From NCBI RefSeq assembly GCF_003609635.1, contig NZ_MCIA01000001.1, positions 62,001 to 126,000 of the forward strand: DNA of 64,000 nucleotides, read 5' to 3'. The stretch is from Lacrimispora algidixylanolytica. GTDB lineage: Bacteria > Bacillota > Clostridia > Lachnospirales > Lachnospiraceae. Position numbers and translations under genes: made by a program. The notes beneath the pieces were generated by a model that worked only from the letters and a program-made list of their open reading frames with translations, had not been told where the DNA came from and searched no databases. Shown piece by piece: positions 18,742 to 27,631 of this stretch (the stretch's first letter is position 1; each line of letters opens with the position of its first letter).

Positions 18742-19869
18742 ATGCGATATGGAAAAAAGGTTACGGCTCTTTTATTGGCTGGACTTGTAGGAACCGCTTC
18801 ACTGATACCTGCCGGCACGGCATGGGCTGCTACCGGATGGGTTTCAGAGGGTTCTCAGTGGAAATACATCGACCAAGATGGGTCTGTTCATAAAGGATGG
18901 GTCAAGACATCTGAAGGCAAATTTTATTTTCTTGACCTTTCAACCGGCTTTATGGCGAGCGGCTGGAAGCAGATTAACGGAAGCTGGTACTATTTTCACT
19001 CCAATGGATCCATGGCAACAAAATGGATTCAAAATGGCGGGAAATATTATTATCTCATGGATGACACCGGAATCCTTGTAAAGGGTTGGCTTAAAATAGG
19101 CAATGATTATTATTACATGAAGGGCGACGGCGCCATGGCTACTGGCTGGCGGGAAATGGACGGCGCCTGGTACTATTTTAAAGATGATGGGAAATGTGTC
19201 ATTGGATGGGGCCAGGTAAAAAATGACTGGTTCTATTTCGGCTCCGACGGCAAGATGATTACTGGCTGGAAACAGATTGATAATTCTTATTACTATCTCA
19301 ATGGGGATTCCAAGTCTACTTTAGGTAAGATGATGACTGGGTGGCTCAGCGATGGCTCCAACAAGTATTATATGGATTCAAGCAATGGCAAGATGGCACA
19401 TGGCTGGAAGCAGATTGAAGGTTCCTGGTACTATTTCAATGATTCCGGACACATGTCGACTGGATGGATCCAACTTTCTAATGTTTATTACTATCTTGAT
19501 CCTTCTACCGGTAAGATGGCTACAAATACCACTCTTACTATTGATGGAAAAAGTTATTCCTTTGCTTCTAATGGGGCGTATCAGAACAATAACGGAACTC
19601 CTTCTTCTTCAACTACAGGAGGAAATTCTTCTGGTTCCACTCCTAGCAATTCAAATACAACGCCAGGAGGGACTAACAACTCAGGTTCTGGTTCTGGAGC
19701 TGGCGGACCGGGAGGGTCTTCTTCCGGAGGTGGTACAACGGGAAATAATGCTTTAAGCGGAACACCGGGCAGCACCTCAAACGACACACCTGGAGGCGGC
19801 TCCTCGAATTCTTCTAACAACGGCGGCGCATATCAACTGTCCCCTGGACTAACAACTGGTCCTGGCTGA
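18742..19869 (+). CDS. Secreted cell-wall-binding repeat protein with Gly/Ser/Thr-rich tail
   Basis: A 375-residue exported protein. The signal peptide runs from MRYGKKVTALLLAGLVGTAS to about AWA-A at residue 30. Residues 30-285 hold about ten tandem aromatic/glycine repeats of roughly 20 residues (GWKQINGSWYYFHSNGSMAT and variants). Residues about 290-375 are a low-complexity Gly/Ser/Thr/Asn linker ending in TTGPG. No enzyme domain or LPxTG motif is seen. ATG 18742 follows AGGAGG; an earlier in-frame start at 18715 would put nine hydrophilic residues before the signal peptide. It lies next to the LicC-LicA-like gene and a lysozyme with the same repeats. Confidence 0.88.
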   Translation: MRYGKKVTALLLAGLVGTASLIPAGTAWAATGWVSEGSQWKYIDQDGSVHKGWVKTSEGKFYFLDLSTGFMASGWKQINGSWYYFHSNGSMATKWIQNGGKYYYLMDDTGILVKGWLKIGNDYYYMKGDGAMATGWREMDGAWYYFKDDGKCVIGWGQVKNDWFYFGSDGKMITGWKQIDNSYYYLNGDSKSTLGKMMTGWLSDGSNKYYMDSSNGKMAHGWKQIEGSWYYFNDSGHMSTGWIQLSNVYYYLDPSTGKMATNTTLTIDGKSYSFASNGAYQNNNGTPSSSTTGGNSSGSTPSNSNTTPGGTNNSGSGSGAGGPGGSSSGGGTTGNNALSGTPGSTSNDTPGGGSSNSSNNGGAYQLSPGLTTGPG

Positions 19870-19890
19870 TTAGTCTGATTTAGTATCTGT

Positions 19891-19929
19891 GTGGGTATCT
19901 GCACCTCGGCGCGGATGCCCACTTTTTTT
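19891..19929 (+). terminator. Intrinsic terminator of the Gly/Ser-tailed repeat-protein gene
   Basis: GTGGGTATCTGC (19891-19902) and GCGGATGCCCAC (19911-19922) form a 12-pair stem with one G-U pair and an 8-base loop, followed by seven T residues on the plus strand. Confidence 0.9.
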
Positions 19930-19989
19930 GCTTTTATTTCATAAACGTCACTAAATTACTTAAAGCACCAGCGATAAGGAGGTTTTGTT

Positions 19990-21813
19990 TTGAGACACAA
20001 AAAATTAATTATGCGGTTTGCCACAGCCACACTTTGCGCATTCATGGGATTATCGGCCGGATTTTATCCTGCTATGAATTCCTGGGCAGCTAGCTATGAA
20101 CGAGTAAATGGTTCCTACCAGATGAAAGATGGCACTGTACTGGATCGGGTTATTGCAAGAGGTATTGATGTTTCCAGATGGCAAGGTAATATAGACTGGT
20201 CAGCTGTAGCTGCCAATGATGTGAATTTTGTAATGCTTGGTACCAGATCCAAAGGTGTAATCGATCCTAATTTCTACACCAATGTTAAGGGCGCTTCTGG
20301 TGCTGGTATTAAAGTAGGTGCATATATCTATTCTCTGGCTACCACTCCTGATATGGCTAGGGAAGAGGCTGATTTTGTCCTGAATTTGGTTAAGGATTAT
20401 CCCATCTCCTTCCCCATTGCATTTGATGCAGAGGACAGTGCCACTCTTGGAAGTCTTCCTCCTGCCCAGGTCAGTGAGATTATAAATGCATTCTGCGACC
20501 GGATTCAAGAAGCTGGATATTATCCAATTGTCTATGCCAACGATTACTGGCTGACCAATAAGATTGATTTATCTAAAATGAAACGAGATGTTTGGGTTGC
20601 CCGTTATGAGGCTGTCCACAAATTTCAGGATCCTATTATGTGGCAGGTTACCAGTACCGGGTCCATTCAGGGCATCAATGGAAACGTGGACATTGATTTC
20701 CTTTATAAGGATTTAACTCCTAAACTTCCTGGAAACCTTTGGAGAACGATTGGTGGAAAAACTTATTACTATCAGAACTATTCGATCCAAAAGGACAGTT
20801 GGATTAACGATGGTACGGGGATGTTCTATATGAACGGAGAAGGGCAGGCAGCTACCGGTTGGCTCGATAAGGATAGTCAGAAGTATCACCTTGATGAGAC
20901 CTCTGGCCGCATGTCCACTGGTTGGAAGCAGCTTTCTGACAGATGGTATTTCTTTAATGGAAACGGTGTGATGAATACTGGCTGGCTTACAGACAATAAC
21001 TCCCGCTACTACTTAAACTCCGATGGTTCCATGGTTTCTGGCTGGTCAACCATTGATGGAAAACGGTATTACTTAAACGATTCTTCAGGTCAAATGGTAA
21101 CAGGCTGGAAGAGCTTAGACAACAAATGGTATCATCTTCAGGACGACGGTGTTATGTCTACTGGCTGGAAAGATCTTAACGGCAAACGATACTATTTAAA
21201 TAATGATGGAGTTATGGCTACTGGCTGGTTTACAGAAGGAAATACAAAGTATTATCTTGCTAACAGCGGTGCTGTTACCACTGGTTGGTCAAAGATGGAT
21301 GATAGTTGGTATTACTTTAACCAAAACGGCGGTATGGCTTCTGGATGGACCAATGCGGACAATACCTGGTATTATCTGTCAAATGAAGGAAAGATGCAGA
21401 CTGGCTGGCTCGACGATAGAGGCACCAAATACTATTTAAGCACCTCTTCTGGCAAGATGACCGTTGGCTGGAGACAGATTGATGGCTCATGGTATTATTT
21501 CAAAGAGGGCGGCAGTATGGCAACTGGCATGTCTCAGATCAATGGAGCGCAGTATTACCTGAATCCTTCAGATGGAAAAATGGCTGTTACTACTACCTTT
21601 GATCTTAATGGGGTTTCTTATACTGCTGATTCTAATGGTGTATGTAACGTTACACCGCAGAATACCCAGAACGCTCAGACTCCAGAATCCCAGGCATCGA
21701 CTAACCAGCCTGCCAATGGAAGCGGAACCAATCAAGCTTCGCAAGCAGAAACGACTGCGACTGCTCAAAGCCCATCAAAGGCAGTTGGACCGGGTGTTGG
21801 ATTGTCTAAATAA
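19990..21813 (+). CDS. Secreted GH25 lysozyme with C-terminal cell-wall-binding repeats
   Basis: Peptidoglycan muramidase of 607 residues. The start is a TTG at 19990 preceded by AAGGAGG at 7 bases. The signal peptide is cut near SWA-AS (about residue 33). Residues about 55-240 form the GH25 barrel: GIDVSRWQGNIDW with Asp60, AYIYS, and PIAFDAED with Asp146 and Glu148, matching the D-x-E active site, then NVDIDF. Residues 250-565 are about fifteen aromatic/glycine wall-binding repeats. The tail is Gln/Thr/Asn-rich and ends VGPGVGLSK. It probably remodels the wall while held by the repeats. It has no promoter of its own that I can see and may depend on read-through past the terminator at 19891. 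Confidence 0.95.
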   Translation: MRHKKLIMRFATATLCAFMGLSAGFYPAMNSWAASYERVNGSYQMKDGTVLDRVIARGIDVSRWQGNIDWSAVAANDVNFVMLGTRSKGVIDPNFYTNVKGASGAGIKVGAYIYSLATTPDMAREEADFVLNLVKDYPISFPIAFDAEDSATLGSLPPAQVSEIINAFCDRIQEAGYYPIVYANDYWLTNKIDLSKMKRDVWVARYEAVHKFQDPIMWQVTSTGSIQGINGNVDIDFLYKDLTPKLPGNLWRTIGGKTYYYQNYSIQKDSWINDGTGMFYMNGEGQAATGWLDKDSQKYHLDETSGRMSTGWKQLSDRWYFFNGNGVMNTGWLTDNNSRYYLNSDGSMVSGWSTIDGKRYYLNDSSGQMVTGWKSLDNKWYHLQDDGVMSTGWKDLNGKRYYLNNDGVMATGWFTEGNTKYYLANSGAVTTGWSKMDDSWYYFNQNGGMASGWTNADNTWYYLSNEGKMQTGWLDDRGTKYYLSTSSGKMTVGWRQIDGSWYYFKEGGSMATGMSQINGAQYYLNPSDGKMAVTTTFDLNGVSYTADSNGVCNVTPQNTQNAQTPESQASTNQPANGSGTNQASQAETTATAQSPSKAVGPGVGLSK

Positions 21814-21885
21814 CTGAAACAGAGTGGATTCATGACGAATACATATTGAAATATTTGTATAGCAATTGTTTTAATTACATAGAAA

Positions 21886-21930
21886 AGAAACTCCTGAAGA
21901 TTTATATGTATCTTCAGGAGTTTCTTTTTA
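21886..21930. terminator. Bidirectional intrinsic terminator between lysozyme and GtrB-like gene
   Basis: AGAAACTCCTGAAGA (21886-21900) and TCTTCAGGAGTTTCT (21911-21925) form a perfect 15-base-pair stem with a 10-base loop. A T-run follows on the plus strand, and TTTTC follows on the minus strand, so it can serve both converging transcripts. Confidence 0.9.
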
Positions 21931-21954
21931 TATGGTTGGTACGCTATGTCTTTG

Positions 21955-22010
21955 GTTTATGTTATATGGTTTACGTTATATGGCTTGCGTTATATGGCCT
22001 GATATATATG
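21955..22010 (+). repeat. 14-base tandem repeat, four units
   Basis: Four adjacent 14-mers: GTTTATGTTATATG, GTTTACGTTATATG, GCTTGCGTTATATG and GCCTGATATATATG, followed by a degenerate start of a fifth (GCTTGAT). It lies in the gap between converging genes, beyond the terminator. No coding function is possible with a 14-base period. Confidence 0.85.
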
Positions 22011-22087
22011 GCTTGATCCAGATAATTGGTATGGATTATTGCAATAACCAAGGTTATATTGTTTGACCACGTTGTATCAACAACTAA

Positions 22088-23023
22088 TTACTCATCCACA
22101 TTCTTCGTCTCGCCTACAATGTAAATAGGCCTGTCTTTTAACTCAGCAAATAGGATTGCAATATAATTTCCAATCACACCTACAATCAGGAAAAGCACTG
22201 CGAACATAAAACAAATTAGCACAATGGTGGTGGCATAGCCATTGGGAGTCCCTACTCTGGCCCAACTCCATATGGTGTAGATCATCATACCCAGTCCCAG
22301 GATTCCGGCACCGCAGCCTGCATAAATGCCAAGCTTAAGGGGAAGGTTGGAAAAACACATGATGGTGTTCAATGAAAACGCAATCAGCTTTTTGATGCTG
22401 TACTTACTTTCCCCTGCCACTCTCACTCTGGCTTCATATTCAATGGTAGTTCGACGAAAGCCGATGTTTTGAACATAACCCCTGAGGAAACGCACCTTTT
22501 CTCTGTAATTGTCCTTTAATACCTTTCCAGCTTTCTTTGATATGGCAAAAAAATCAGAGGCATTTGGCTCGAATTTCACATCAGAAAGGACATTGATGAG
22601 ATGATAAAAGGCAGATGACGCAAGATTTTTAAACCAGCCTGCGGATTCATTTTTGGTGCGGACCATGTTAATGACATCATATCCTTCTGTAAACTTAGAT
22701 ACGATCTTAGGCAAATATTCTGGGGGATGCTGTAAATCTGCATCCATGCAGACGATTCCATCACCCTTACTGTAATCCAGCCCTGCGACCATAGCCGCTT
22801 CATGACCAAAGTTTCTGGAGAAGCTGATGACTTTTACTTTTTTGTCCTGATCTGATATCTGGGATAGGACATTCATAGTGTCGTCCTGGCTTCCGTCATT
22901 GACAAAAATAAGTTCATAATCCCAATCAAGTTGTTTTAGAATCCTGGACGTTTCCTCATAAAACTGACTGAGTGCCAGTTCTTCGTTATAACACGAGACC
23001 ACGACCGATAGTGTTTTTTCCAT
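22088..23023 (-). CDS. GtrB-like polyprenyl-phosphate glycosyltransferase (GT2 with two C-terminal membrane helices)
   Basis: Moves a sugar from a nucleotide donor to undecaprenyl phosphate on the inner leaflet, giving a lipid donor for extracytoplasmic transferases. The 311-residue protein has LSVVVSCYNEELALSQFYEE, FVNDGSQDDTM, SFSRNFGHEAAMVAGLDYSK, VCMDADLQHPPE and IVSKFTEGYDVINMVRTK, followed by two membrane helices near residues 230-295. This is the GtrB/CsbB family. It follows two polytopic proteins in the same operon, which are candidate users of the lipid-linked sugar. Confidence 0.93.
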   Translation of the reverse strand: MEKTLSVVVSCYNEELALSQFYEETSRILKQLDWDYELIFVNDGSQDDTMNVLSQISDQDKKVKVISFSRNFGHEAAMVAGLDYSKGDGIVCMDADLQHPPEYLPKIVSKFTEGYDVINMVRTKNESAGWFKNLASSAFYHLINVLSDVKFEPNASDFFAISKKAGKVLKDNYREKVRFLRGYVQNIGFRRTTIEYEARVRVAGESKYSIKKLIAFSLNTIMCFSNLPLKLGIYAGCGAGILGLGMMIYTIWSWARVGTPNGYATTIVLICFMFAVLFLIVGVIGNYIAILFAELKDRPIYIVGETKNVDE

Positions 23024-23076
23024 AATTTATGCTCCTCAGGCAGATATCTTCTTACTTCTACGGGGAAACTGCCTTG

Positions 23077-24462
23077 TTAATTTTTCTCTTTTCCATTGGA
23101 CCCAAAGACGCTGTACCCATTTTCTTTTAGTATGGTAAGTGCACTGCGTACTTTGGCACCACTATCTTCCCGAGTGGGTCTATATTCAAATCCAGCCTTA
23201 AGCTCATCATCTGATAGATTCTCAAAATTACGGGCCAGCTCCACCCTTTCTTGATATTTATCCAGGCGGTGGGGAGCTTTTTTAATCTCATTGTATGTGG
23301 TGTAACTATTTCCAACTAAAAATACCACACATGCTACAGCCGCGGTGAACCGTACAAGAGTATTCGGTTTTCTCCTCCTGCCATGTAAAATCAGGGCAAA
23401 GGTAAGTAAAATTCCCAGAATACCAGTCTGAAACTGCAAAGCGTATCTGGAACTTATTCCGTAATTTTCTAGCAGGAATATCCATCTGGACATTAAGATT
23501 AGTATATGGTTTAGTCCGCCGGATACTATGAGGATAAGGGGGAATATCGTCTTCTCATAGAGACGGAATTTAAAATTGTACCAAATCGCAATCAGATACA
23601 GAAGTATCACAAGGAAACCAAGGATCATAAAAGGCAGATTTGTTTGAAATATCTTCTCTGCGCTCTCTCCTCCTATCACCATGGAAGAAAATGATTTCAC
23701 AAAGAAACGGACGAAAAATCCAGGGGTTTCCTTTAATTGATCAAACAAGGATCCTGTAACAGGGGCCGCATGGTCTTCTATGGCATAGGAATTGCTCCAG
23801 AGGTACAAACCCAGGGAAACCAAGGCACTTATGCCATACAGACAGTAGTTCCCTTTTCCTCTTCCCTTTTTTAACAGAAACAAAAAGCCGCAGACCAAGA
23901 TCACCGTCACTGAATAGATAGCACAGTAGGGGCCAGCCACCAAAAGCGTGGTCGCAAAAGGGAGAATAACAAGCCTTAGTTTATCATAAGGCTTTTCCTC
24001 TCCGCTCCAAACCCGGTCCAAAATCTCATAGTGGTAATAAAAACACACAAAGGACAGGAAATGGGTCCAGCCGCTCCCATTGGTCAGCATCTCCCATTTG
24101 TTTAAGCTGAAAAGAACTACTAAGAGAATTGAATACCAAAGGAACGGGATCTTTTTTCTCAGGCAGTAGGCGCCTATCACTCCACCGGATAATCCCAAGG
24201 CAAGAACGCCTAGCACCCGGTCAAACATGGTGTTATAACCAAACAGATATATATTTATAATTCTCCCCAGATAGTTGACCGGTATTCGAGTTAAGATATC
24301 GGGAACAAAAAACTTAGAAGGATTCCATACATCAGGCAAGTAGCTATTTACCAGGCGGATATAATCGGAATAAATCCCATCACAAGTGGCTGAAAAGATG
24401 TACCATAGGCCAAATATAGTTCCTAAGAGGGGAAGGAGATAATACAGATATTTTCGCTTCAT
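23077..24462 (-). CDS. Polytopic membrane protein, possible GtrC-like glycosyltransferase
   Basis: A 461-residue protein with about 10-11 hydrophobic segments and a soluble C-terminal tail of about 80 residues. I do not recognise a named family. Early acidic residues (CDGIYSDYIRLVNSY) after the first membrane segment recall the extracytoplasmic active-site loop of GT-C enzymes, and it lies between a GtrB-like gene and a second GT-C-like gene, the usual context of GtrC proteins that use polyprenyl-phosphate sugars. Function is inferred from topology and context only. Confidence 0.75.
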   Translation of the reverse strand: MKRKYLYYLLPLLGTIFGLWYIFSATCDGIYSDYIRLVNSYLPDVWNPSKFFVPDILTRIPVNYLGRIINIYLFGYNTMFDRVLGVLALGLSGGVIGAYCLRKKIPFLWYSILLVVLFSLNKWEMLTNGSGWTHFLSFVCFYYHYEILDRVWSGEEKPYDKLRLVILPFATTLLVAGPYCAIYSVTVILVCGFLFLLKKGRGKGNYCLYGISALVSLGLYLWSNSYAIEDHAAPVTGSLFDQLKETPGFFVRFFVKSFSSMVIGGESAEKIFQTNLPFMILGFLVILLYLIAIWYNFKFRLYEKTIFPLILIVSGGLNHILILMSRWIFLLENYGISSRYALQFQTGILGILLTFALILHGRRRKPNTLVRFTAAVACVVFLVGNSYTTYNEIKKAPHRLDKYQERVELARNFENLSDDELKAGFEYRPTREDSGAKVRSALTILKENGYSVFGSNGKEKN

Positions 24463-24477
24463 ACTTCACCTTGCCTC

Positions 24478-26310
24478 TTAATTTGATGTGATATCGGCTA
24501 CGACAGAAAGGCGTTTTTCTCCCCTTTGTTCCGTAGCTGCGTCATAGAAAAAGTTACTTTCAAGGGAGAACTCGGAGATCTGAGTAGGAGTCACGTCAAA
24601 TTCCGCAGTCACTGTGCTTGCATCGATTGGTATGACTCTTTGCTCACTTCCATTGACCGTAACGATGATGTGTTCCAAACCAGTGATCACTCCAGGATAA
24701 TAAAACTTAAAGGTTATCTTTCCTTCTTTTCCAGCCATGATCCTTGCTTTCGCACTTTCATCAAGCCAGCCGTCCTCATAGCTACCATAGACTCTCTCAA
24801 ACTTTAAATTTCGTAGGAAATCAGTGATGTCCTGAAAAGCATTGTTAGTTGGATCTTCTCTTAAAACCAGCATGTTTGGCGTAATGAGTCCAATAGAACT
24901 CATGGAATCTATGAACGTGACTGTCATTCCTTCCGCAGTCCTTTTTTTATCAAAGGTCTTAAAAAAAGTGTTGGATGTAAAGTCACTCATCTTATAAGTA
25001 TTGCCAATGATGTATACTTTCTTACTAAAAAGCTTTTCCTTATAGTTTCCATAAGTCTCTTCTGCCAGAGAATTGTACCGAAGCTGATTGGACCAGTAAT
25101 ACAGGTTGTCGTATTTACCACGATAAAAACTTTCCACAGGGAAAATGAGCATGGTATAAAGGAGAAAAAGGCCGCAGTATAAAAGAGGTTTTGATAAGTT
25201 TGCTCCTGCTTCTTTTCTGGGTACAGTTACTCCACACATGTAAGCTGCAAACAGCCAGGCTGCCGTCATTGAGACATAGATCCACCGGGTCTCGACTCGT
25301 ATGGTAACGCTGGAGGAACCAATACACAGGGCAATAAATAGTAAAAATAAGCCTATCACCTTGAAACGGAGCTTGCGATCCTTTTTTTCTTTCACTACAA
25401 CACCAATAAATACCAGAGTCATGACCAAAAGCATAAGGGCAGAGGCCAGTACTAGAACCCGAACCCAGGCAGGAGATGCTTCCCAGCTCAAACCACTTAA
25501 ATGATCCGGACCTGCATTGACACCAAAGATATAGAGGACCTGACTTACGGCGTACTTTAAAACACCAGTTATTTTAAAGGTTTCTGCCACAGTGGTTCCT
25601 CCGGTTCCTGCCGGTGAAATACTGCCAATGGTGAAAAATCGAATTGCCTGGACTGCCAAAAAGGAGAGAGTAATTAGAATCCATGAAGATTTCTTTCGTT
25701 CCTTTTTCATCAGGTAAGCTACATAGAAAAGAGGTAGAAGTACCATATACCGTTCATGAATAAAGCAGATGGCAAAATACAGGCCAACGGCAAAAGGAAT
25801 GAGACCCTTTCCTTCTTTTTCCTCCGTTATATACCGATACAGGCAATAAAGAATACCAATTGCTGCCCAAAGAGCAAGGCTCTCCATAAGGCCGTATACC
25901 TGGCTGATCTGGTAGTAGGACATGCGGGATAATAGATACAAAATTCCGGTCAAAAATCCCATGGACCATCTTCCTGACAAACGTTTGCCAAACCGATATA
26001 CTGTAAAGGCTATACAGACATTAATCAGTATATTAATGGGCACAAACCAACCAATATGATTGCCTACGATCATCAGTTGCAGCCAGGATGCCAGATTAAA
26101 TATAAAACGAAACCGGGTGCTTCCTAATGGGAAGACAAATTCCCGAAATGATTGTTCGCCGTAGCAGGACCATAGGTAGAGGTCATCCATATAGAGCCCT
26201 TTTATTTCAATTCCTCTGTTAATGAAGAAAGCAAAGGCCAGCAAAAGTACGGCAGCGATGACTTCATCTTTCCATGCGGCTTCCTTGCCTATCCATTGTC
26301 TGTCTTTCAT
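24478..26310 (-). CDS. Polytopic membrane protein with GT-C-like topology (PMT/ArnT-like)
   Basis: A 610-residue protein with about 11-12 membrane segments in the first 400 residues and a soluble beta-rich C-terminal domain of about 200 residues ending in TSN. The first extracytoplasmic loop has GLYMDDLYLWSCYGEQSF, where the adjacent acidic pair is what one expects of GT-C transferases. Such enzymes transfer a sugar from a polyprenyl-phosphate donor outside the membrane. AGGAGG precedes ATG 26310. It follows the GDP-heptose genes in one operon, so heptose or a lipid-linked hexose is a possible substrate. The exact family is not certain. Confidence 0.75.
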   Translation of the reverse strand: MKDRQWIGKEAAWKDEVIAAVLLLAFAFFINRGIEIKGLYMDDLYLWSCYGEQSFREFVFPLGSTRFRFIFNLASWLQLMIVGNHIGWFVPINILINVCIAFTVYRFGKRLSGRWSMGFLTGILYLLSRMSYYQISQVYGLMESLALWAAIGILYCLYRYITEEKEGKGLIPFAVGLYFAICFIHERYMVLLPLFYVAYLMKKERKKSSWILITLSFLAVQAIRFFTIGSISPAGTGGTTVAETFKITGVLKYAVSQVLYIFGVNAGPDHLSGLSWEASPAWVRVLVLASALMLLVMTLVFIGVVVKEKKDRKLRFKVIGLFLLFIALCIGSSSVTIRVETRWIYVSMTAAWLFAAYMCGVTVPRKEAGANLSKPLLYCGLFLLYTMLIFPVESFYRGKYDNLYYWSNQLRYNSLAEETYGNYKEKLFSKKVYIIGNTYKMSDFTSNTFFKTFDKKRTAEGMTVTFIDSMSSIGLITPNMLVLREDPTNNAFQDITDFLRNLKFERVYGSYEDGWLDESAKARIMAGKEGKITFKFYYPGVITGLEHIIVTVNGSEQRVIPIDASTVTAEFDVTPTQISEFSLESNFFYDAATEQRGEKRLSVVADITSN

Positions 26311-26344
26311 CTTATCCTCCTGTGATTTGCTTAAATACGCAAAA

Positions 26345-26377
26345 ATCCGGGGTATGAGGGAATTCCCCCCCTACCCC
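26345..26377 (-). terminator. Hairpin between gmhA and the downstream membrane-protein gene
   Basis: On the minus strand GGGGTA and TACCCC flank an inner GGGAATTCCC palindrome, and the structure is followed by GGATTTTTG. It may attenuate transcription between the heptose genes and the membrane-protein genes. Confidence 0.45.
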
Positions 26378-26383
26378 TTACAT

Positions 26384-27019
26384 TTAAAAGAACCGTTCTT
26401 CCAGCATCAGACAAAGTGCGTGATAAACCGGGAGGTGGAGTTCCTGGATCTTAAAGGTCTCCGTCTCTGGTACCACAATGGTTACGTCGGCTGCATGTTT
26501 TAGCTGACCTCCATCCTTACCAGTCAGTCCTATGGTTTTCATGCCTAGAGCCTTGGCGGCTGTCATGGCATACATTACATTTTTAGAGTTTCCTGAGGTG
26601 GAAATACCAAGGAGTACATCTCCTTTTTTTCCATATCCATAGGTCTGTTGGGCAAATATCATCTCACCATCTACATCATTTAAAAAGGCGGTGGATAGAC
26701 CTGGGTGCCCAGTTAGGGCTATGGCAGGAAGACCCCCCTGAAGCTTTTGTGCAAGGGCACTTCCAAGCTCTGGATCGATCTCTTTTAAAGCTTCCTTAAA
26801 TTCAACAGAAACGCTGCGGTGCTTTACAAAGCCCTTCATCAGCTCTCCGACAATGTGTTCGGCATCGGCACAACTACCACCATTTCCAGCGATGAGCAGC
26901 TTCCCACCATCTTCATAACAGGCTTCTAAAAGCTCATAAGATTTTTTGATTTCTTCCTTTACACTAGAAAGAGCAGGATAGCGCTCGATCAGCTCTTCTA
27001 AGTATTTCATAGGTTCCAT
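26384..27019 (-). CDS. gmhA: Sedoheptulose-7-phosphate isomerase (GmhA/DiaA family)
   Basis: Converts D-sedoheptulose 7-phosphate to D-glycero-D-manno-heptose 7-phosphate, the first step of heptose synthesis. The 211-residue protein has the SIS-fold phosphate loop LLIAGNGGSCADAEHIVGEL and the second loop GISTSGNSKNVMYAM, with IQELHLPVYHALCL carrying family histidines. The start is ATG 27019, preceded by GGGAGG and placed right after the gmhB stop; the open frame continues upstream into gmhB without a ribosome site. The four contiguous heptose genes support this role over DiaA. Confidence 0.93.
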   Translation of the reverse strand: MEPMKYLEELIERYPALSSVKEEIKKSYELLEACYEDGGKLLIAGNGGSCADAEHIVGELMKGFVKHRSVSVEFKEALKEIDPELGSALAQKLQGGLPAIALTGHPGLSTAFLNDVDGEMIFAQQTYGYGKKGDVLLGISTSGNSKNVMYAMTAAKALGMKTIGLTGKDGGQLKHAADVTIVVPETETFKIQELHLPVYHALCLMLEERFF

Positions 27020-27020
27020 G

Positions 27021-27602
27021 TTATTTCCCTCCCTCTTTGGCGAGTATAAAATCAACCGCTTCATCCATAGATGGGGCATAATGAGCAAATTTCACTGACT
27101 TCTCTGCCTCACTCATGGAATCATATATGTCTTTTCCGTAACCTGTTCCAACCAATATAGAACTAACCCCATATCGGTTTCCAGCTTCCGTATCTAGTAG
27201 TTTATCACCGATCATGTAAGAGTTCGCCTTGTCTGGAGAGTAAAAGGCCTCTGCCATCTCAAACATCCCAGTTTCCGGTTTTCTACAGTGGCAATCCTTT
27301 TTATACTCCATAATCCCGTGTACCGGGTGATGAGGACAGTAGAAAAAGTAGTCAATTGTGGCGCCTTCCTTTGAGAGTCGTTCATTTAATGCTTCATGGA
27401 GAGCGATGACATCTTCTTCTTTGTAATATCCTCTTGCAACTCCGGCCTGATTGGTGACCACAACAAGACGAAAACCATGTTCCTTTAAGCGTCTTAATGC
27501 CTCTGGTACTCCTGGAAGTATAACAAGGTCTTCAGGGCGATATAAGTAATCCACTTCTTTGTTGATGGTACCGTCCCGGTCTAAATATACGATTTTATCC
27601 AT
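27021..27602 (-). CDS. gmhB: D-glycero-D-manno-heptose 1,7-bisphosphate 7-phosphatase
   Basis: HAD-superfamily phosphatase that removes the 7-phosphate of heptose 1,7-bisphosphate. The 193-residue protein has the nucleophile motif VYLDRDGTINKE, motif II VVVTNQAGVARGYY, a zinc-binding set CPHHPVHG and CHCRKPETG, and SYMIGDKLLDTEAGN. These are the features of GmhB. Its stop is two bases before the gmhA start. Confidence 0.95.
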   Translation of the reverse strand: MDKIVYLDRDGTINKEVDYLYRPEDLVILPGVPEALRRLKEHGFRLVVVTNQAGVARGYYKEEDVIALHEALNERLSKEGATIDYFFYCPHHPVHGIMEYKKDCHCRKPETGMFEMAEAFYSPDKANSYMIGDKLLDTEAGNRYGVSSILVGTGYGKDIYDSMSEAEKSVKFAHYAPSMDEAVDFILAKEGGK

Positions 27603-27631
27603 AATGTTCTGATTCTCCTGGTGCCGTGTAC

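Noticed and set aside
19581-19820. Minus-strand open frame rich in Pro and Glu
   Set aside because: It is the antisense shadow of the Gly/Ser-rich tail of the plus-strand secreted protein and has no start signal.
18900-21600. Periodic short repeats that might suggest a CRISPR array
   Set aside because: The period is codon-based (about 60 bases) and encodes aromatic/glycine wall-binding repeats in long open frames; the repeats are not identical and there are no unique spacers.
18742-21813. Covalent sortase anchoring of the repeat proteins
   Set aside because: No LPxTG-like motif followed by a hydrophobic helix and basic tail is present at any of the C-termini.
24526-24807. Plus-strand open frame of 93 codons inside the GT-C-like gene
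   Set aside because: It is antisense to a well-supported coding region, has no ribosome site and shows no recognisable protein features.
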